From contig NZ_JAMOLN010000080.1 of NCBI RefSeq assembly GCF_024448165.1, positions 1 to 39,990 on the forward strand: a stretch of DNA of 39,990 nt. Direction: 5' to 3'. Shown here in pieces: positions 25,071 through 33,548 of this stretch. Positions within the stretch are counted from its first letter, which is position 1; each line of letters begins with the position of its first letter. The translations under genes and the position numbers were made by a program. The notes under the pieces were generated by a model. It was not told the origin of the DNA, did not search any database, and was given only the letters and a program-made list of their open reading frames with translations. This stretch comes from Streptomyces longispororuber (GTDB taxonomy: Bacteria; Actinomycetota; Actinomycetes; Streptomycetales; Streptomycetaceae).

Positions 25071-27668
25071 TCAGTCGCCCAGCACCGGCAGCAGCTCCGG
25101 CAGATGCCCGTCCGACGCCGCGGCGGTGCGGACCCGCTCCTCCGGGACGGACCCGTACAGCGTCGTCCGCGGCCTCGCCGGGCGGCCCGCCGCGTCCGCG
25201 ACCGCCACCAGATCCTTGACCGACTTGTACGAGCCGTAGGAGGAGCCCGCCATCCGCGAGATGGTCTCCTCCATGAGGGTGCCGCCCAGGTCGTTGGCGC
25301 CCGAGCGGAGCATCTCGGCCGCGCCCTCCGTGCCGAGCTTCACCCAGCTGGTCTGGATGTTGGGGATGTGCGGGTGGAGGAGGACCCGGGCCATCGCCGT
25401 GACCGCGCGGTTGTCGCGGGTCGTCGGGCCCGGCCGCGCGATGCCCGCCAGGTAGACCGGCGCGTTCGTGTGGATGAAGGGCAGCGTCACGAACTCCGTG
25501 AAGCCGCCGGTCTCCTGCTGGATCGCGGCCAGGGTGCGGAAGTGGCCGAGCCAGTGCCGCGGCTGGTCCACGTGCCCGTACATCATCGTCGAGCTCGACC
25601 GGATGCCGAGTTCGTGCGCGGTCCTGACGACCTCGATCCACGTCGCCGTGGGCAGCTTGCCCTTGGTGAGGATCCAGCGGACCTCGTCGTCGAGGATCTC
25701 GGCGGCCGTGCCGGGGATCGAGTCGAGACCCGCTTCCTTGGCGGCGGTCAGCCACTCGCGGATGGACATGCCGGTGCGGGTCGCGCCGTTCACGACCTCC
25801 ATCGGGGAGAAGGCGTGGACGTGCATGCCCGGGACCCGCTCCTTGACCGCCTTCGCGATGTCGAAGTAGGCCGTGCCGGGCAGGTCCGGGTGGATGCCGC
25901 CCTGCATGCAGACCTCGACCGCCCCGACGTCCCAGGCCTGTTGGGCGCGGTCGGCGACCTGGTCCAGGGAGAGGGTGTACGCGTCGGCGTCGGTGCGGCG
26001 CTGCGCGAAGGCGCAGAAGCGGCAGCCGGTGTAGCAGACGTTGGTGAAGTTGATGTTCCGCGTGACGATGTACGTGACGTCGTCGCCGTTGACCGTCTTG
26101 CGGATGTCGTCGGCGATCCGGCACAGGGCGTCGAGGGCCGGGCCGTCCGCGTGCAGCAGGGCGAGGGCCTGGTCGTCGGTGAGCCGGGTCGGGTCGTCGG
26201 CCGCGATCGCCAGCGCCTCGCGCACGTCGCCGTCGATGCGGGACGGCACCATGCCGGGGGCCGCCTGCTCACGCAGCGCCTCCCAGTCGCCGTAGACCAC
26301 GTCGAAGTCGTCGCGCCGGTCGGATGTGCGGCCCTCGGTGTCGATGGTGCGGTGCAGGTCGGTGCGGCCGCTCGCCACGACGAACCCCTCGTCCGGCTCC
26401 TGCCAGGGGCGGCCGACGACGGGTGCGTCGGCGATCGCGAGACCGGTGTCCGGGTCGGCGAGCGCGCGGACGTGCGGGAGCAGGCGCGGGTCGAGCCACG
26501 GTTCGCCGCGGGTCACGAACTCCGGGTACACGCACAGTCGTTCGCGCAGCTCGAAGCCGGCCTCGGCGGACTGCCCGGCCAGTTCCGCCAGCTTCGGCCA
26601 CGGCTTCTCCGGGTTCACGTGGTCGATGGTCACCGGGGAGACGCCGCCCCAGTCGTCGATGCCGGCGCCGATGAGCCGCGCGTACTCGCCGTCGACCAGG
26701 TTCGGCGGGGCCTGCAGATTGCCCGCCGGGCCCATGATGTGCCGGGCGACGGCCACGGTCGCGACGAGGTCGTCGAGTTCGGCGTCGGGCATGCCGCGCA
26801 TCGCCGTGTCCGGCTTGGCGCGGAAGTTCTGGATGATCAGTTCCTGGACGCCGTGGTAGGAGCGGGCGACACGGCGCAGGGCGAAGAGGGACTCCGCGCG
26901 CTCCTCGTACGTCTCGCCGATCCCGATGAGCAGCCCGCTGGTGAAGGGGACGGAGGAGCGGCCCGCGTCCTCCAGCACCCGCAGCCGGACGGCCGGTTCC
27001 TTGTCCGGGGAGCCGTAGTGCGGCATGCCGGGCTCGGACCACAGACGCTCGGCGGTGGTCTCCAGCATCATGCCCATCGACGGGGCGACGGGCTTGAGCC
27101 GCTGGAAGTCGGTCCAGGACAGGACGCCCGGGTTGAGGTGCGGGAGCAGTCCCGTCTCCTCCAGGATCCGGATCGAGATGGCGCGGACGTAGGCGATGGT
27201 GTCGTCGTAGCCGTGCGCGTCGAGCCATTCGCGGGCCTCGGGCCAGCGGTCCTCGGGCTTGTCGCCGAGGGTGATCAGGGCTTCCTTGCAGCCGAGTTCG
27301 GCGCCCTTGCGGGCGATGTCGAGGACCTCGTCCGGCGACATGAACATCCCGTGCCCGGCGCGGCGCAGCTTGCCGGGGACGGTCACGAACGTGCAGTAGT
27401 GGCACTTGTCCCGGCACAGCCGGGTGAGCGGGACGAACACGCTCTTCGAGTACGTGATGACGCCCGGCCGTCCGGCGGCTTCGAGACCCGCGTCGCGCAC
27501 CCGGGCGGCCGACGCGGTCAGGTCGTCGAGATCGGTGCCGCGCGCCTGGAGCAGTACGGCGGCCTCCGTGACGTCGAGCGCGACGCCGTCCCTGGCCCGT
27601 TTGAGCGCGCGTCGCATCGAGTTGGCGGTGGGCTGGCTCTGCTGTCGTGCGGCGTCCGGATCACTCAT
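25071..27668 (-). CDS. fbiC: FbiC, bifunctional FO synthase (CofG-CofH fusion) for coenzyme F420
   Basis: The 865-aa product has two radical-SAM domains. The CofG half has Cys85-x3-Cys89-x2-Cys92 (CRDKCHYC) and the CofH half Cys545-x3-Cys549-x2-Cys552 (CYTGCRFC), each binding a 4Fe-4S cluster. Together they join tyrosine and 5-amino-6-ribitylaminouracil to make FO, the deazaflavin chromophore of F420. Length and arrangement match actinobacterial FbiC. ATG 27668 (MSDPD) was chosen over the GTG eight codons upstream. No ribosome-binding site precedes it, but a TATGCT -10-like hexamer ends 6 nt before the ATG, so the mRNA is probably leaderless. The gene is monocistronic, with its own terminator. 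It would supply F420 to F420-dependent enzymes such as LLM-family oxidoreductases. Confidence 0.97.
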   Translation of the reverse strand: MSDPDAARQQSQPTANSMRRALKRARDGVALDVTEAAVLLQARGTDLDDLTASAARVRDAGLEAAGRPGVITYSKSVFVPLTRLCRDKCHYCTFVTVPGKLRRAGHGMFMSPDEVLDIARKGAELGCKEALITLGDKPEDRWPEAREWLDAHGYDDTIAYVRAISIRILEETGLLPHLNPGVLSWTDFQRLKPVAPSMGMMLETTAERLWSEPGMPHYGSPDKEPAVRLRVLEDAGRSSVPFTSGLLIGIGETYEERAESLFALRRVARSYHGVQELIIQNFRAKPDTAMRGMPDAELDDLVATVAVARHIMGPAGNLQAPPNLVDGEYARLIGAGIDDWGGVSPVTIDHVNPEKPWPKLAELAGQSAEAGFELRERLCVYPEFVTRGEPWLDPRLLPHVRALADPDTGLAIADAPVVGRPWQEPDEGFVVASGRTDLHRTIDTEGRTSDRRDDFDVVYGDWEALREQAAPGMVPSRIDGDVREALAIAADDPTRLTDDQALALLHADGPALDALCRIADDIRKTVNGDDVTYIVTRNINFTNVCYTGCRFCAFAQRRTDADAYTLSLDQVADRAQQAWDVGAVEVCMQGGIHPDLPGTAYFDIAKAVKERVPGMHVHAFSPMEVVNGATRTGMSIREWLTAAKEAGLDSIPGTAAEILDDEVRWILTKGKLPTATWIEVVRTAHELGIRSSSTMMYGHVDQPRHWLGHFRTLAAIQQETGGFTEFVTLPFIHTNAPVYLAGIARPGPTTRDNRAVTAMARVLLHPHIPNIQTSWVKLGTEGAAEMLRSGANDLGGTLMEETISRMAGSSYGSYKSVKDLVAVADAAGRPARPRTTLYGSVPEERVRTAAASDGHLPELLPVLGD

Positions 27669-27763
27669 GAACCGAGCATACGAGCGGATCACGTCGGCGG
27701 GGGTTCCGGGCGTGCTCGGGTGGTACTAGTCTCGCCGGGTCCTTGACCAACGGGGGGTTTGTC
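27669..27763. promoter_or_regulatory. Divergent promoters of fbiC and the small membrane protein
   Basis: On the minus strand TATGCT at 27675-27680 lies 6 nt before the fbiC ATG and fits a leaderless start. On the plus strand GGTACTAGT near 27721 may contain the -10 box for the next gene. Confidence 0.45.
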
Positions 27764-28120
27764 ATGTTTCTCCGCACGCGTCCCACGACGGTGCTGGTGT
27801 TGCTCGGCGCGCTGCTCCTGGGCGGCGTCCCGGCGACGGCGTACGCCGCGACGACGTCGTCCCAGCAGGTATCCGGGCAGGTCTCGAAGCCGGTCTCCCA
27901 TCCCGTCGGGAAGCCGGCGAAGCAGGTCTCCACGTCGAGGTCCGACACCACCGACAAGCTGTCCAGGACCGGCAAGAAGTCCAATAAGTCCAAGAATTCC
28001 AAAAAGAGGAAAAAGAAGAAGAGCGGTTCGCTCGGCGCGCTCGGCTGGATCCTCATCGTGCTGATCGTGATCGTGGTGCTGATCGTCGCCGGCCTGTTCC
28101 GCAGGCGCCGCCAGTCGTAA
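27764..28120 (+). CDS. Small Lys-rich membrane protein with signal peptide
   Basis: This 118-aa protein starts at ATG 27764, with CGGGGGG about 8 nt upstream. Residues 1-28 form a signal peptide (VLVLLGALLLGGVPATAYA). A Ser/Thr/Lys-rich region follows, with a KKRKKKK run just before a second membrane helix (ALGWILIVLIVIVVLIVAGLF) and a final RRRRQS. The mature protein would therefore be anchored by its C-terminal helix, with a short outer segment that is strongly basic. I do not recognise a function. The Lys codons give a local drop in GC. Confidence 0.85.
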   Translation: MFLRTRPTTVLVLLGALLLGGVPATAYAATTSSQQVSGQVSKPVSHPVGKPAKQVSTSRSDTTDKLSRTGKKSNKSKNSKKRKKKKSGSLGALGWILIVLIVIVVLIVAGLFRRRRQS

Positions 28121-28207
28121 TCCGCCGATCCCCTTCCCTTGGAGGGGAGTTCACGGCTTACTGCCAGGGTTCGCACACGTCACATCCACACCCTGGGGAG
28201 CCGCGAT

Positions 28208-29743
28208 ATGTGCACGGACGAAACACACGGCACCGAACACGGCATCGGCAGACGGGCGTTGCTCGTGACCGGTGCGGCGACGGCACTTACGCTCACCACC
28301 ATGAGCTTCGCCAGCGCCGCCGACGGCTCGCAGTCCACCAAGACGCTCACGGGCACCCTGCCGCCGGGCGCCCCCGACTTCGTGTACCTGCCGGTGGAGG
28401 TCCCGTCCGGCGTGCGGGAGATCCACGTCGCCTACACGTACACGAAGGCGACGGTCCCGGCCGGCACCCAGAACAACGCGCTCGACATCGGCATCTTCGA
28501 CGAGCGCGGCACGGCGCTCGGCGGCAAGGGCTTCCGCGGCTGGTCGGGCGGGGCGCGCACGGAGTTCTTCGTCCGCGCGGACGACGCGACGCCCGGCTAC
28601 ATCCCGGGCCCGGTACGGGCGGGCACCTGGCACATCGCGCTCGGCCCGTACACGGTGGCGCCGGACGGCCTGCCGTACTCGGTGACGGTGACGCTCACCC
28701 ACGGCCCGGCGGGCGAGACGCCGCGGCCGAGCTATCCGCCGGAGCGGGCCCGCGGCCGGGGCCGCGCCTGGTACCGCGGCGACTGCCACCTGCACAGCTG
28801 GTACTCGGACGGGCGCCGCACGCCCGCCGAGATCGGTGCGCTCGCCCGGGCGGCGGGCCTGGACTTCATCAACACGTCGGACCACAACACGCACTCCGCG
28901 CAGGCCCACTGGGCGGACGTGGCGGGCGACGACCTGCTCGTCATGCTGGGCGAGGAGGTCACGACCCGCAACGGCCACGTGGTCGCCCTCGGCACGGATC
29001 CCGGCACGTTCATCGACTGGCGCTACCGGGCCCGCGACAACCGCTGGGCGGCGTACGCGCGGGAGATCCGCCGGGCGGGCGGCCTGGTCGTCCCGGCGCA
29101 CCCGCACGCGACGTGCATCGGCTGCGGCTGGAAGTTCGGCTTCGGCGAGGCGGACGCGGTGGAGGTGTGGAACGGCCCGTACACCCCCGACGACGAGATC
29201 TCCCTGGCCGACTGGGACAACACCCTCGTCTCGTACGCCCGGTCACGCGGCAGCGGCACCGGGAAGGGCTCCTGGATCCCGGCCATGGGCAACAGCGACG
29301 CGCACCGCGACCCCGACCGGATCGGCGGCCCGCAGACGGTGGTGCTGGCCGACGACCTGACCCGGGACGCGATCCAGGCGGGCATCAGGGCGGGCCGTTC
29401 CTACGTCGCCGAGTCCGCGGCCGTCGAGGTGTCCTTCTCCGCCACGGGCGGCAAGGGCCGGGTGGCCGGCATCGGCGAACGCCTGGCGGTGGCCGCGGAC
29501 ACCCCGGTCACGGTGGACCTGGAGGTCAAGGGCGCCCCCGGCTGCACGCTGCACCTCGTCACCGACCAGGGCACCCTGTTCACGTCCCCGGCGCTCCCCG
29601 AGTCCGGCACGGGCAAGGTGAGCTGGCGGACGACGCCGTCCTACGCGGCGTACGTACGGGCCGAGGTCCGGCACGCTCCGGCGGTCACCGGGCTGCCGGG
29701 CGCGCTGACGGCGTTCACGAACCCGGTCTTCCTCGGGGCGTGA
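28208..29743 (+). CDS. Tat-exported PHP-domain metallohydrolase (CehA/McbA type)
   Basis: This 511-aa protein starts at ATG 28208, with GGGGAG 7 nt upstream. A twin-arginine signal (GRRALLV, Arg15-Arg16) leads to cleavage near residue 37, as expected for a metalloprotein folded before export. A beta-rich N-terminal domain of about 150 residues precedes the PHP domain. That domain begins with H194-x-H196 (CHLHSWYSDG) and continues with NTSDHNTHS, GEEVTTRNGHVVALG, PAHPHA and GNSDAHR, all metal-ligand motifs of the fold. It probably hydrolyses phosphoesters or carbamate-like esters outside the cell. CehA is a carbaryl hydrolase, but the substrate here is unknown. Confidence 0.93.
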   Translation: MCTDETHGTEHGIGRRALLVTGAATALTLTTMSFASAADGSQSTKTLTGTLPPGAPDFVYLPVEVPSGVREIHVAYTYTKATVPAGTQNNALDIGIFDERGTALGGKGFRGWSGGARTEFFVRADDATPGYIPGPVRAGTWHIALGPYTVAPDGLPYSVTVTLTHGPAGETPRPSYPPERARGRGRAWYRGDCHLHSWYSDGRRTPAEIGALARAAGLDFINTSDHNTHSAQAHWADVAGDDLLVMLGEEVTTRNGHVVALGTDPGTFIDWRYRARDNRWAAYAREIRRAGGLVVPAHPHATCIGCGWKFGFGEADAVEVWNGPYTPDDEISLADWDNTLVSYARSRGSGTGKGSWIPAMGNSDAHRDPDRIGGPQTVVLADDLTRDAIQAGIRAGRSYVAESAAVEVSFSATGGKGRVAGIGERLAVAADTPVTVDLEVKGAPGCTLHLVTDQGTLFTSPALPESGTGKVSWRTTPSYAAYVRAEVRHAPAVTGLPGALTAFTNPVFLGA

Positions 29744-29777
29744 CGGGCCGCGGGTACCGGGAGCAGAGTCTTCCGGC

Positions 29778-30290
29778 ATGACCGACTCTGCCGGGAACTA
29801 CTGCCGCCGCTCCGCCCGCGTCGTCCTGCTCGACGGCTCCGGCCGGGTCCTGCTGCTGCTGTTCCACGACGATCCGGAGCGGCCGGCGGCCGGACACCTC
29901 TGGCTGACGCCCGGCGGCGGCGTGCGGGACGGCGAGTCCCTGGCGGTGGCGGCGGCCAGGGAACTCCACGAGGAGACGGGCCTGCGGGTCGCCCCCGGGG
30001 CCCTCGGGCCGGTCGTCGCGCGGACGTCCGGGTACGCGGATCTCGGCTGGGCCGAGGGCGTGTTCCTGGACGTCTTCTTCCACCACCGGGTGCCCGACGG
30101 CCTGCGGATCGACACGAGCGGCCACGACGTCCGCGAGCGCGCCCACTTCGCGGGCCACCGCTGGTGGACGCGCGCGGACCTGGCGGCCACCGCCGAGCGG
30201 GTCGTCCCGCTCGGTCTGCCCGCCCTGCTCACCGGCCTCGCCGCGGGGCACACCCCCGCCTCACCGGTCGAGCTGCCGTGGCACCACTGA
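29778..30290 (+). CDS. Nudix hydrolase
   Basis: This 170-aa protein starts at ATG 29778, 34 nt after the PHP gene. The full Nudix box GX5EX7REUXEEXGU spans residues 47-69 (GGVRDGE ... RELHEETGL), so magnesium binding and pyrophosphohydrolase activity are expected. Typical substrates are nucleoside diphosphates linked to another moiety; no subfamily signature settles which. The closeness to the PHP gene suggests shared transcription. It converges with the APC permease gene 12 nt away. Confidence 0.92.
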   Translation: MTDSAGNYCRRSARVVLLDGSGRVLLLLFHDDPERPAAGHLWLTPGGGVRDGESLAVAAARELHEETGLRVAPGALGPVVARTSGYADLGWAEGVFLDVFFHHRVPDGLRIDTSGHDVRERAHFAGHRWWTRADLAATAERVVPLGLPALLTGLAAGHTPASPVELPWHH

Positions 30291-30302
30291 ACCGGGCGGT
30301 CC

Positions 30303-31859
30303 TCACTCCGCGACGACCAGCACCGCCGTGTCCCGGTTCAGCACCTCGCCGCGGAAGAACGCGGGGCTGCGCCGCCCCATCACCAGCATGATGACGACGC
30401 CGACGAGCAGCAGGCCCACCCCGATGACGAACACCGAGCCGACGCCGAACACCGAGGAGCCGCTGCCGTACTCCGGGTTCCACATGTCGATCAGGGTCTT
30501 GGCGAAGACGGCCGACAGGAGGACGCCGCCGAGCAGCGGGAAGAGGCCCTTGAAGGTGACGTCACGGACCGAGCGGGTCAGCTCGCCCTTGAAGTACCAG
30601 GCGCAGGCGAAGGCCGTCAGCGCGTAGTAGAAGCAGATCATGAGGCCGAGCGCGTAGATCGTGTCGACGAGGACGTGCTCGGAGACCAGCGTCATGACCG
30701 TGTAGAAGACGGCCGTGGCGACGCCCGCGGTGATCGTGGCGCGGCCGGGCGTCTTGAAGCGCGGGTGGACGCGGGCGTAGGAGGCGGGCAGGGCCTCGTA
30801 CGTCGACATGGCCAGGACCGTGCGGGCTACCGGGATGAACGTGGTCTGGAGGCTGGCCGCCGCGGAGGCGAGGACGGCGACGAACAGGAGGATGCCGAGC
30901 GTCGGGCCCATGACGGGGCCGGCGAGCGCGGCGAAGACGTTGTCGGAGGTCTCCGGGTTGGCGAGGCCGAGGCCCTGGTCGCCGGAGCCGACGATCATCT
31001 GGGCGGCCACGCCGGTCGCCAGGTAGGAGCCGACGAGGACGACCATCGCGATGAGCGCGGCGCGGCCCGGCGTGCGGTCGCTGCCGATGGTCTCCTCGTT
31101 GGCGGTCAGGCAGGTGTCCCAGCCCCAGTACATGAAGATCGACAGGGACAGGCCCGCGGTGAACGCGCCGAAGGACTGCACGGAGAACGGGTTCAGCCAG
31201 GACCAGGAGAAGTCCACCGACGTCGCGGCGAAGTCCGCGGAGCCCGCCTTCGTCACCGCCATCACGACGAAGACGGCGAGCACCACCAGCTGGAGTCCGA
31301 CCAGCGTGTACTGGACGCCCTTGGTCGCGGTCATGCCGCGGTAGCTGACGGCCGTCGCGGCGGCGATCAGGACGAGGCAGGTGACGATGTGGACGGCCTT
31401 GTTGCCGTCCAGGTCGGCCACCGCGCCGTTGTTCGTGATCTCGCCCGCGAGCAGCCAGAAGTACGAGGTCGCGACGCCCGCGAGGTTCGACAGGACGATG
31501 ATCGTCGCGATCACCAGGCCCCAGCCGCACATCCACCCGACGCGCGGCCCGAAGGCCTTCACGGTCCAGGTGAAGGACGTGCCGCAGTCCGGCATGACCT
31601 TGTTGAGCTCCCGGTACGCGAAGGCGACGAGGAGCATCGGCAGGAAGCCGGCGAGGAAGACGGCGGGCATCTGCAGCCCGACCTCGCCGGCCGTGGAGCC
31701 GAGCGTCGAGGTCAGGCAGTAGACGGGCGCGACGGTGGAGACGCCGATGACGGCACTGCCGAGCAGCCCGACGGAGTTCCCGCCGAGCCCCTTGCCACCG
31801 CCGTCGGCGGCGCTGTCTGCGGCCCGCGCCGTCGAGGGCCGTGCGTCCAGCTGAGTCAT
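30303..31859 (-). CDS. APC-family amino acid/polyamine permease
   Basis: This protein of about 518 aa starts at ATG 31859 (MTQLDARP); ATG/GTG choices 10 codons upstream lie in the promoter. Twelve to thirteen membrane helices are visible. The first holds GLLGSAVIGVSTVAPVYCLTSTLG, the unwound helix-1 substrate site of the APC fold. Helix 6 includes SIFMYWGWDTCLTANEET, also typical. The substrate is probably an amino acid, amine or aromatic acid. No ribosome-binding site precedes the ATG, and a TTTAAC/TAACGT hexamer about 8 nt before it suggests a leaderless mRNA. It follows the aldehyde dehydrogenase operon on the same strand but has its own promoter region. Confidence 0.93.
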   Translation of the reverse strand: MTQLDARPSTARAADSAADGGGKGLGGNSVGLLGSAVIGVSTVAPVYCLTSTLGSTAGEVGLQMPAVFLAGFLPMLLVAFAYRELNKVMPDCGTSFTWTVKAFGPRVGWMCGWGLVIATIIVLSNLAGVATSYFWLLAGEITNNGAVADLDGNKAVHIVTCLVLIAAATAVSYRGMTATKGVQYTLVGLQLVVLAVFVVMAVTKAGSADFAATSVDFSWSWLNPFSVQSFGAFTAGLSLSIFMYWGWDTCLTANEETIGSDRTPGRAALIAMVVLVGSYLATGVAAQMIVGSGDQGLGLANPETSDNVFAALAGPVMGPTLGILLFVAVLASAAASLQTTFIPVARTVLAMSTYEALPASYARVHPRFKTPGRATITAGVATAVFYTVMTLVSEHVLVDTIYALGLMICFYYALTAFACAWYFKGELTRSVRDVTFKGLFPLLGGVLLSAVFAKTLIDMWNPEYGSGSSVFGVGSVFVIGVGLLLVGVVIMLVMGRRSPAFFRGEVLNRDTAVLVVAE

Positions 31860-32087
31860 GAACAGGACGTTAAATCCTGCGGTTTCCACATCTGGCGGGA
31901 TTCATCATGACTTCGCCGGTTAATAATCCATGGGCAATTCGGGCAGTCACTTTCGACCCAACGGGAAGATTGCAGGAATCGGCCGCACATCGCAAGGCGA
32001 TCGGCCCGGCGTCCGATATTCGGTAATCGTTGCCGGGTCCGATTTGCCCAGGTTCCAAATTTTCCCGTGCAGGTTTCGTGGACTTCG
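31860..32087 (-). promoter_or_regulatory. Regulatory region of the APC permease gene
   Basis: These 228 bp are AT-richer than the rest of the window. A palindrome CAGGA-N7-TCCTG at about 31863-31879 covers the predicted -10 region directly before the permease start and is a candidate operator. The region also ends the aldehyde dehydrogenase operon; no strong terminator hairpin is seen. None of the CTGACG-N3-CGTCAG sites occurs here. Confidence 0.5.
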
Positions 32088-33548
32088 TCACCCGGGCCAG
32101 ACGATCGACTGCAGCTCGCTGTACGCGTGCAGGGCGTACGAGCCGACGTCCCGGCCCACCCCGCTCTTCTTGAACCCGCCGAACGGCGCCTCCATGTTCC
32201 GCCCGATCGTGTTCACCCCGACCCCGCCGGCCCGCAGCCGCCGCGCGACCCGGAAGGCGCGGGCGACGTCCCCCGACCATACGTAGTCGATGAGCCCGTA
32301 CTCGCTGTCGTTGGCGAGGGCGACCGCCTCGTCCTCGTCGCCGTCGAACGGGACGACGGCGACGACCGGACCGAAGATCTCCTCGCGCACCACCCGCATG
32401 TCGTTGGTGCAGTCGGCGAGCAGGGTGGGGGCCACGTAGAAGCCCTTCTCCAGGGCGGGCCGCTCGCCGCCCGCCACGACGGTCGCGCCCTCCTTGCGGC
32501 CCAGCTCCACGTACGACTCGACGCGCTCGCGGTGCGCGCCCGAGATGACGGGACCGACGACCGTGCCCTGCGCCCGCGGATCGCCGACCTTCATGAACCC
32601 GAGGTAGCCGCGCAGCTTCTCGACGAACGCGTCGTACACGGAGCGGTGCACGATCGCCCGGGTCGGGGCGGTGCAGATCTGACCGCTGTAGAAGGCGTAC
32701 GTGGTGCCGATCCCGGCGACGGCCGAGTCCAGGTCGGCGTCGTCGAGGACGATCGCGGCGCCCTTGCCGCCCAGCTCCATCAGTTGCCGCTTCATGGACC
32801 GCCCGCACACCTCGCCGATGCGCTGCCCGACCGCCGTGGACCCGGTGAAGCTGACCATGTCGACGTCCGGCGAGTCGACGGCGGCCTCCCCCACCGCCAC
32901 CTCCCTGCCGCTCACCACGTTGACCACGCCCGGCGGCACCCCGGCCTCCTCCAGCGCCGCCGCCATCCGGTACACCGAGAGCGGGTCCTGCGGCGCGGGC
33001 TTCACCACGACGGTGTTGCCCATGGCGAGCGCGGGCGCGACCTTGCCCGCCGGGTTGGCCCAGGGGTTGTTGTACGAGGTGATGCAGGTGACGACGCCGA
33101 CGGGCTGGCGCACGGCGAGGGCGCCCGTCACCCCCGCCCTCCCCATCGGCCCGGCCTCGCTGATCTGCGGCGGCAGCCCTTCCTCGACGGGCTCCAGGGC
33201 CCCCCTGGCGTACCGCCGGAACCGGGCGACCCCGACCGCGACCTGCATGCCGCGCGCGGTTCCGCTGGTCGCGCCGCTCTCGGCCTGGGCGAGCTCGGCG
33301 TGCGCGGCGAAGTCCCGCTGCATCACGTCGGCGGCCCGGTCGAGGACCGCGGCCCGCTCCTCCGGCTTCGTCCGCGACCACGTGTCGAAGGCGTCGCGGG
33401 CGGCCCGGGCGGCGTCGTGCACCTGCTGCCGGGAGGCCTCGGGGGCGAGCCCCACGACACCCTCACTTGCCGGGTCGATCACCTCATAGTGCCCGCCGCC
33501 GGGCTCGACCCACTCGCCGCCGATGAACAGCCGCTGGGATGCGCTCAC
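32088..33548 (-). CDS. Aldehyde dehydrogenase (ALDH superfamily)
   Basis: This 486-aa protein starts at GTG 33548, overlapping the amidohydrolase stop by 4 nt (GTGA), so the two are translationally coupled. The catalytic Cys292 is in SGQICTAP and the general base Glu258 in MELGGKG. The cofactor region has SFTGSTAVG, and the C-terminal EAPFGGFKKSGVGRD is typical. It oxidises an aldehyde to the acid with NAD(P)+. It is the third gene of the LLM-amidohydrolase-ALDH operon. The obvious role is to remove an aldehyde made by the LLM monooxygenase, but the substrate is not known. Confidence 0.95.
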   Translation of the reverse strand: MSASQRLFIGGEWVEPGGGHYEVIDPASEGVVGLAPEASRQQVHDAARAARDAFDTWSRTKPEERAAVLDRAADVMQRDFAAHAELAQAESGATSGTARGMQVAVGVARFRRYARGALEPVEEGLPPQISEAGPMGRAGVTGALAVRQPVGVVTCITSYNNPWANPAGKVAPALAMGNTVVVKPAPQDPLSVYRMAAALEEAGVPPGVVNVVSGREVAVGEAAVDSPDVDMVSFTGSTAVGQRIGEVCGRSMKRQLMELGGKGAAIVLDDADLDSAVAGIGTTYAFYSGQICTAPTRAIVHRSVYDAFVEKLRGYLGFMKVGDPRAQGTVVGPVISGAHRERVESYVELGRKEGATVVAGGERPALEKGFYVAPTLLADCTNDMRVVREEIFGPVVAVVPFDGDEDEAVALANDSEYGLIDYVWSGDVARAFRVARRLRAGGVGVNTIGRNMEAPFGGFKKSGVGRDVGSYALHAYSELQSIVWPG

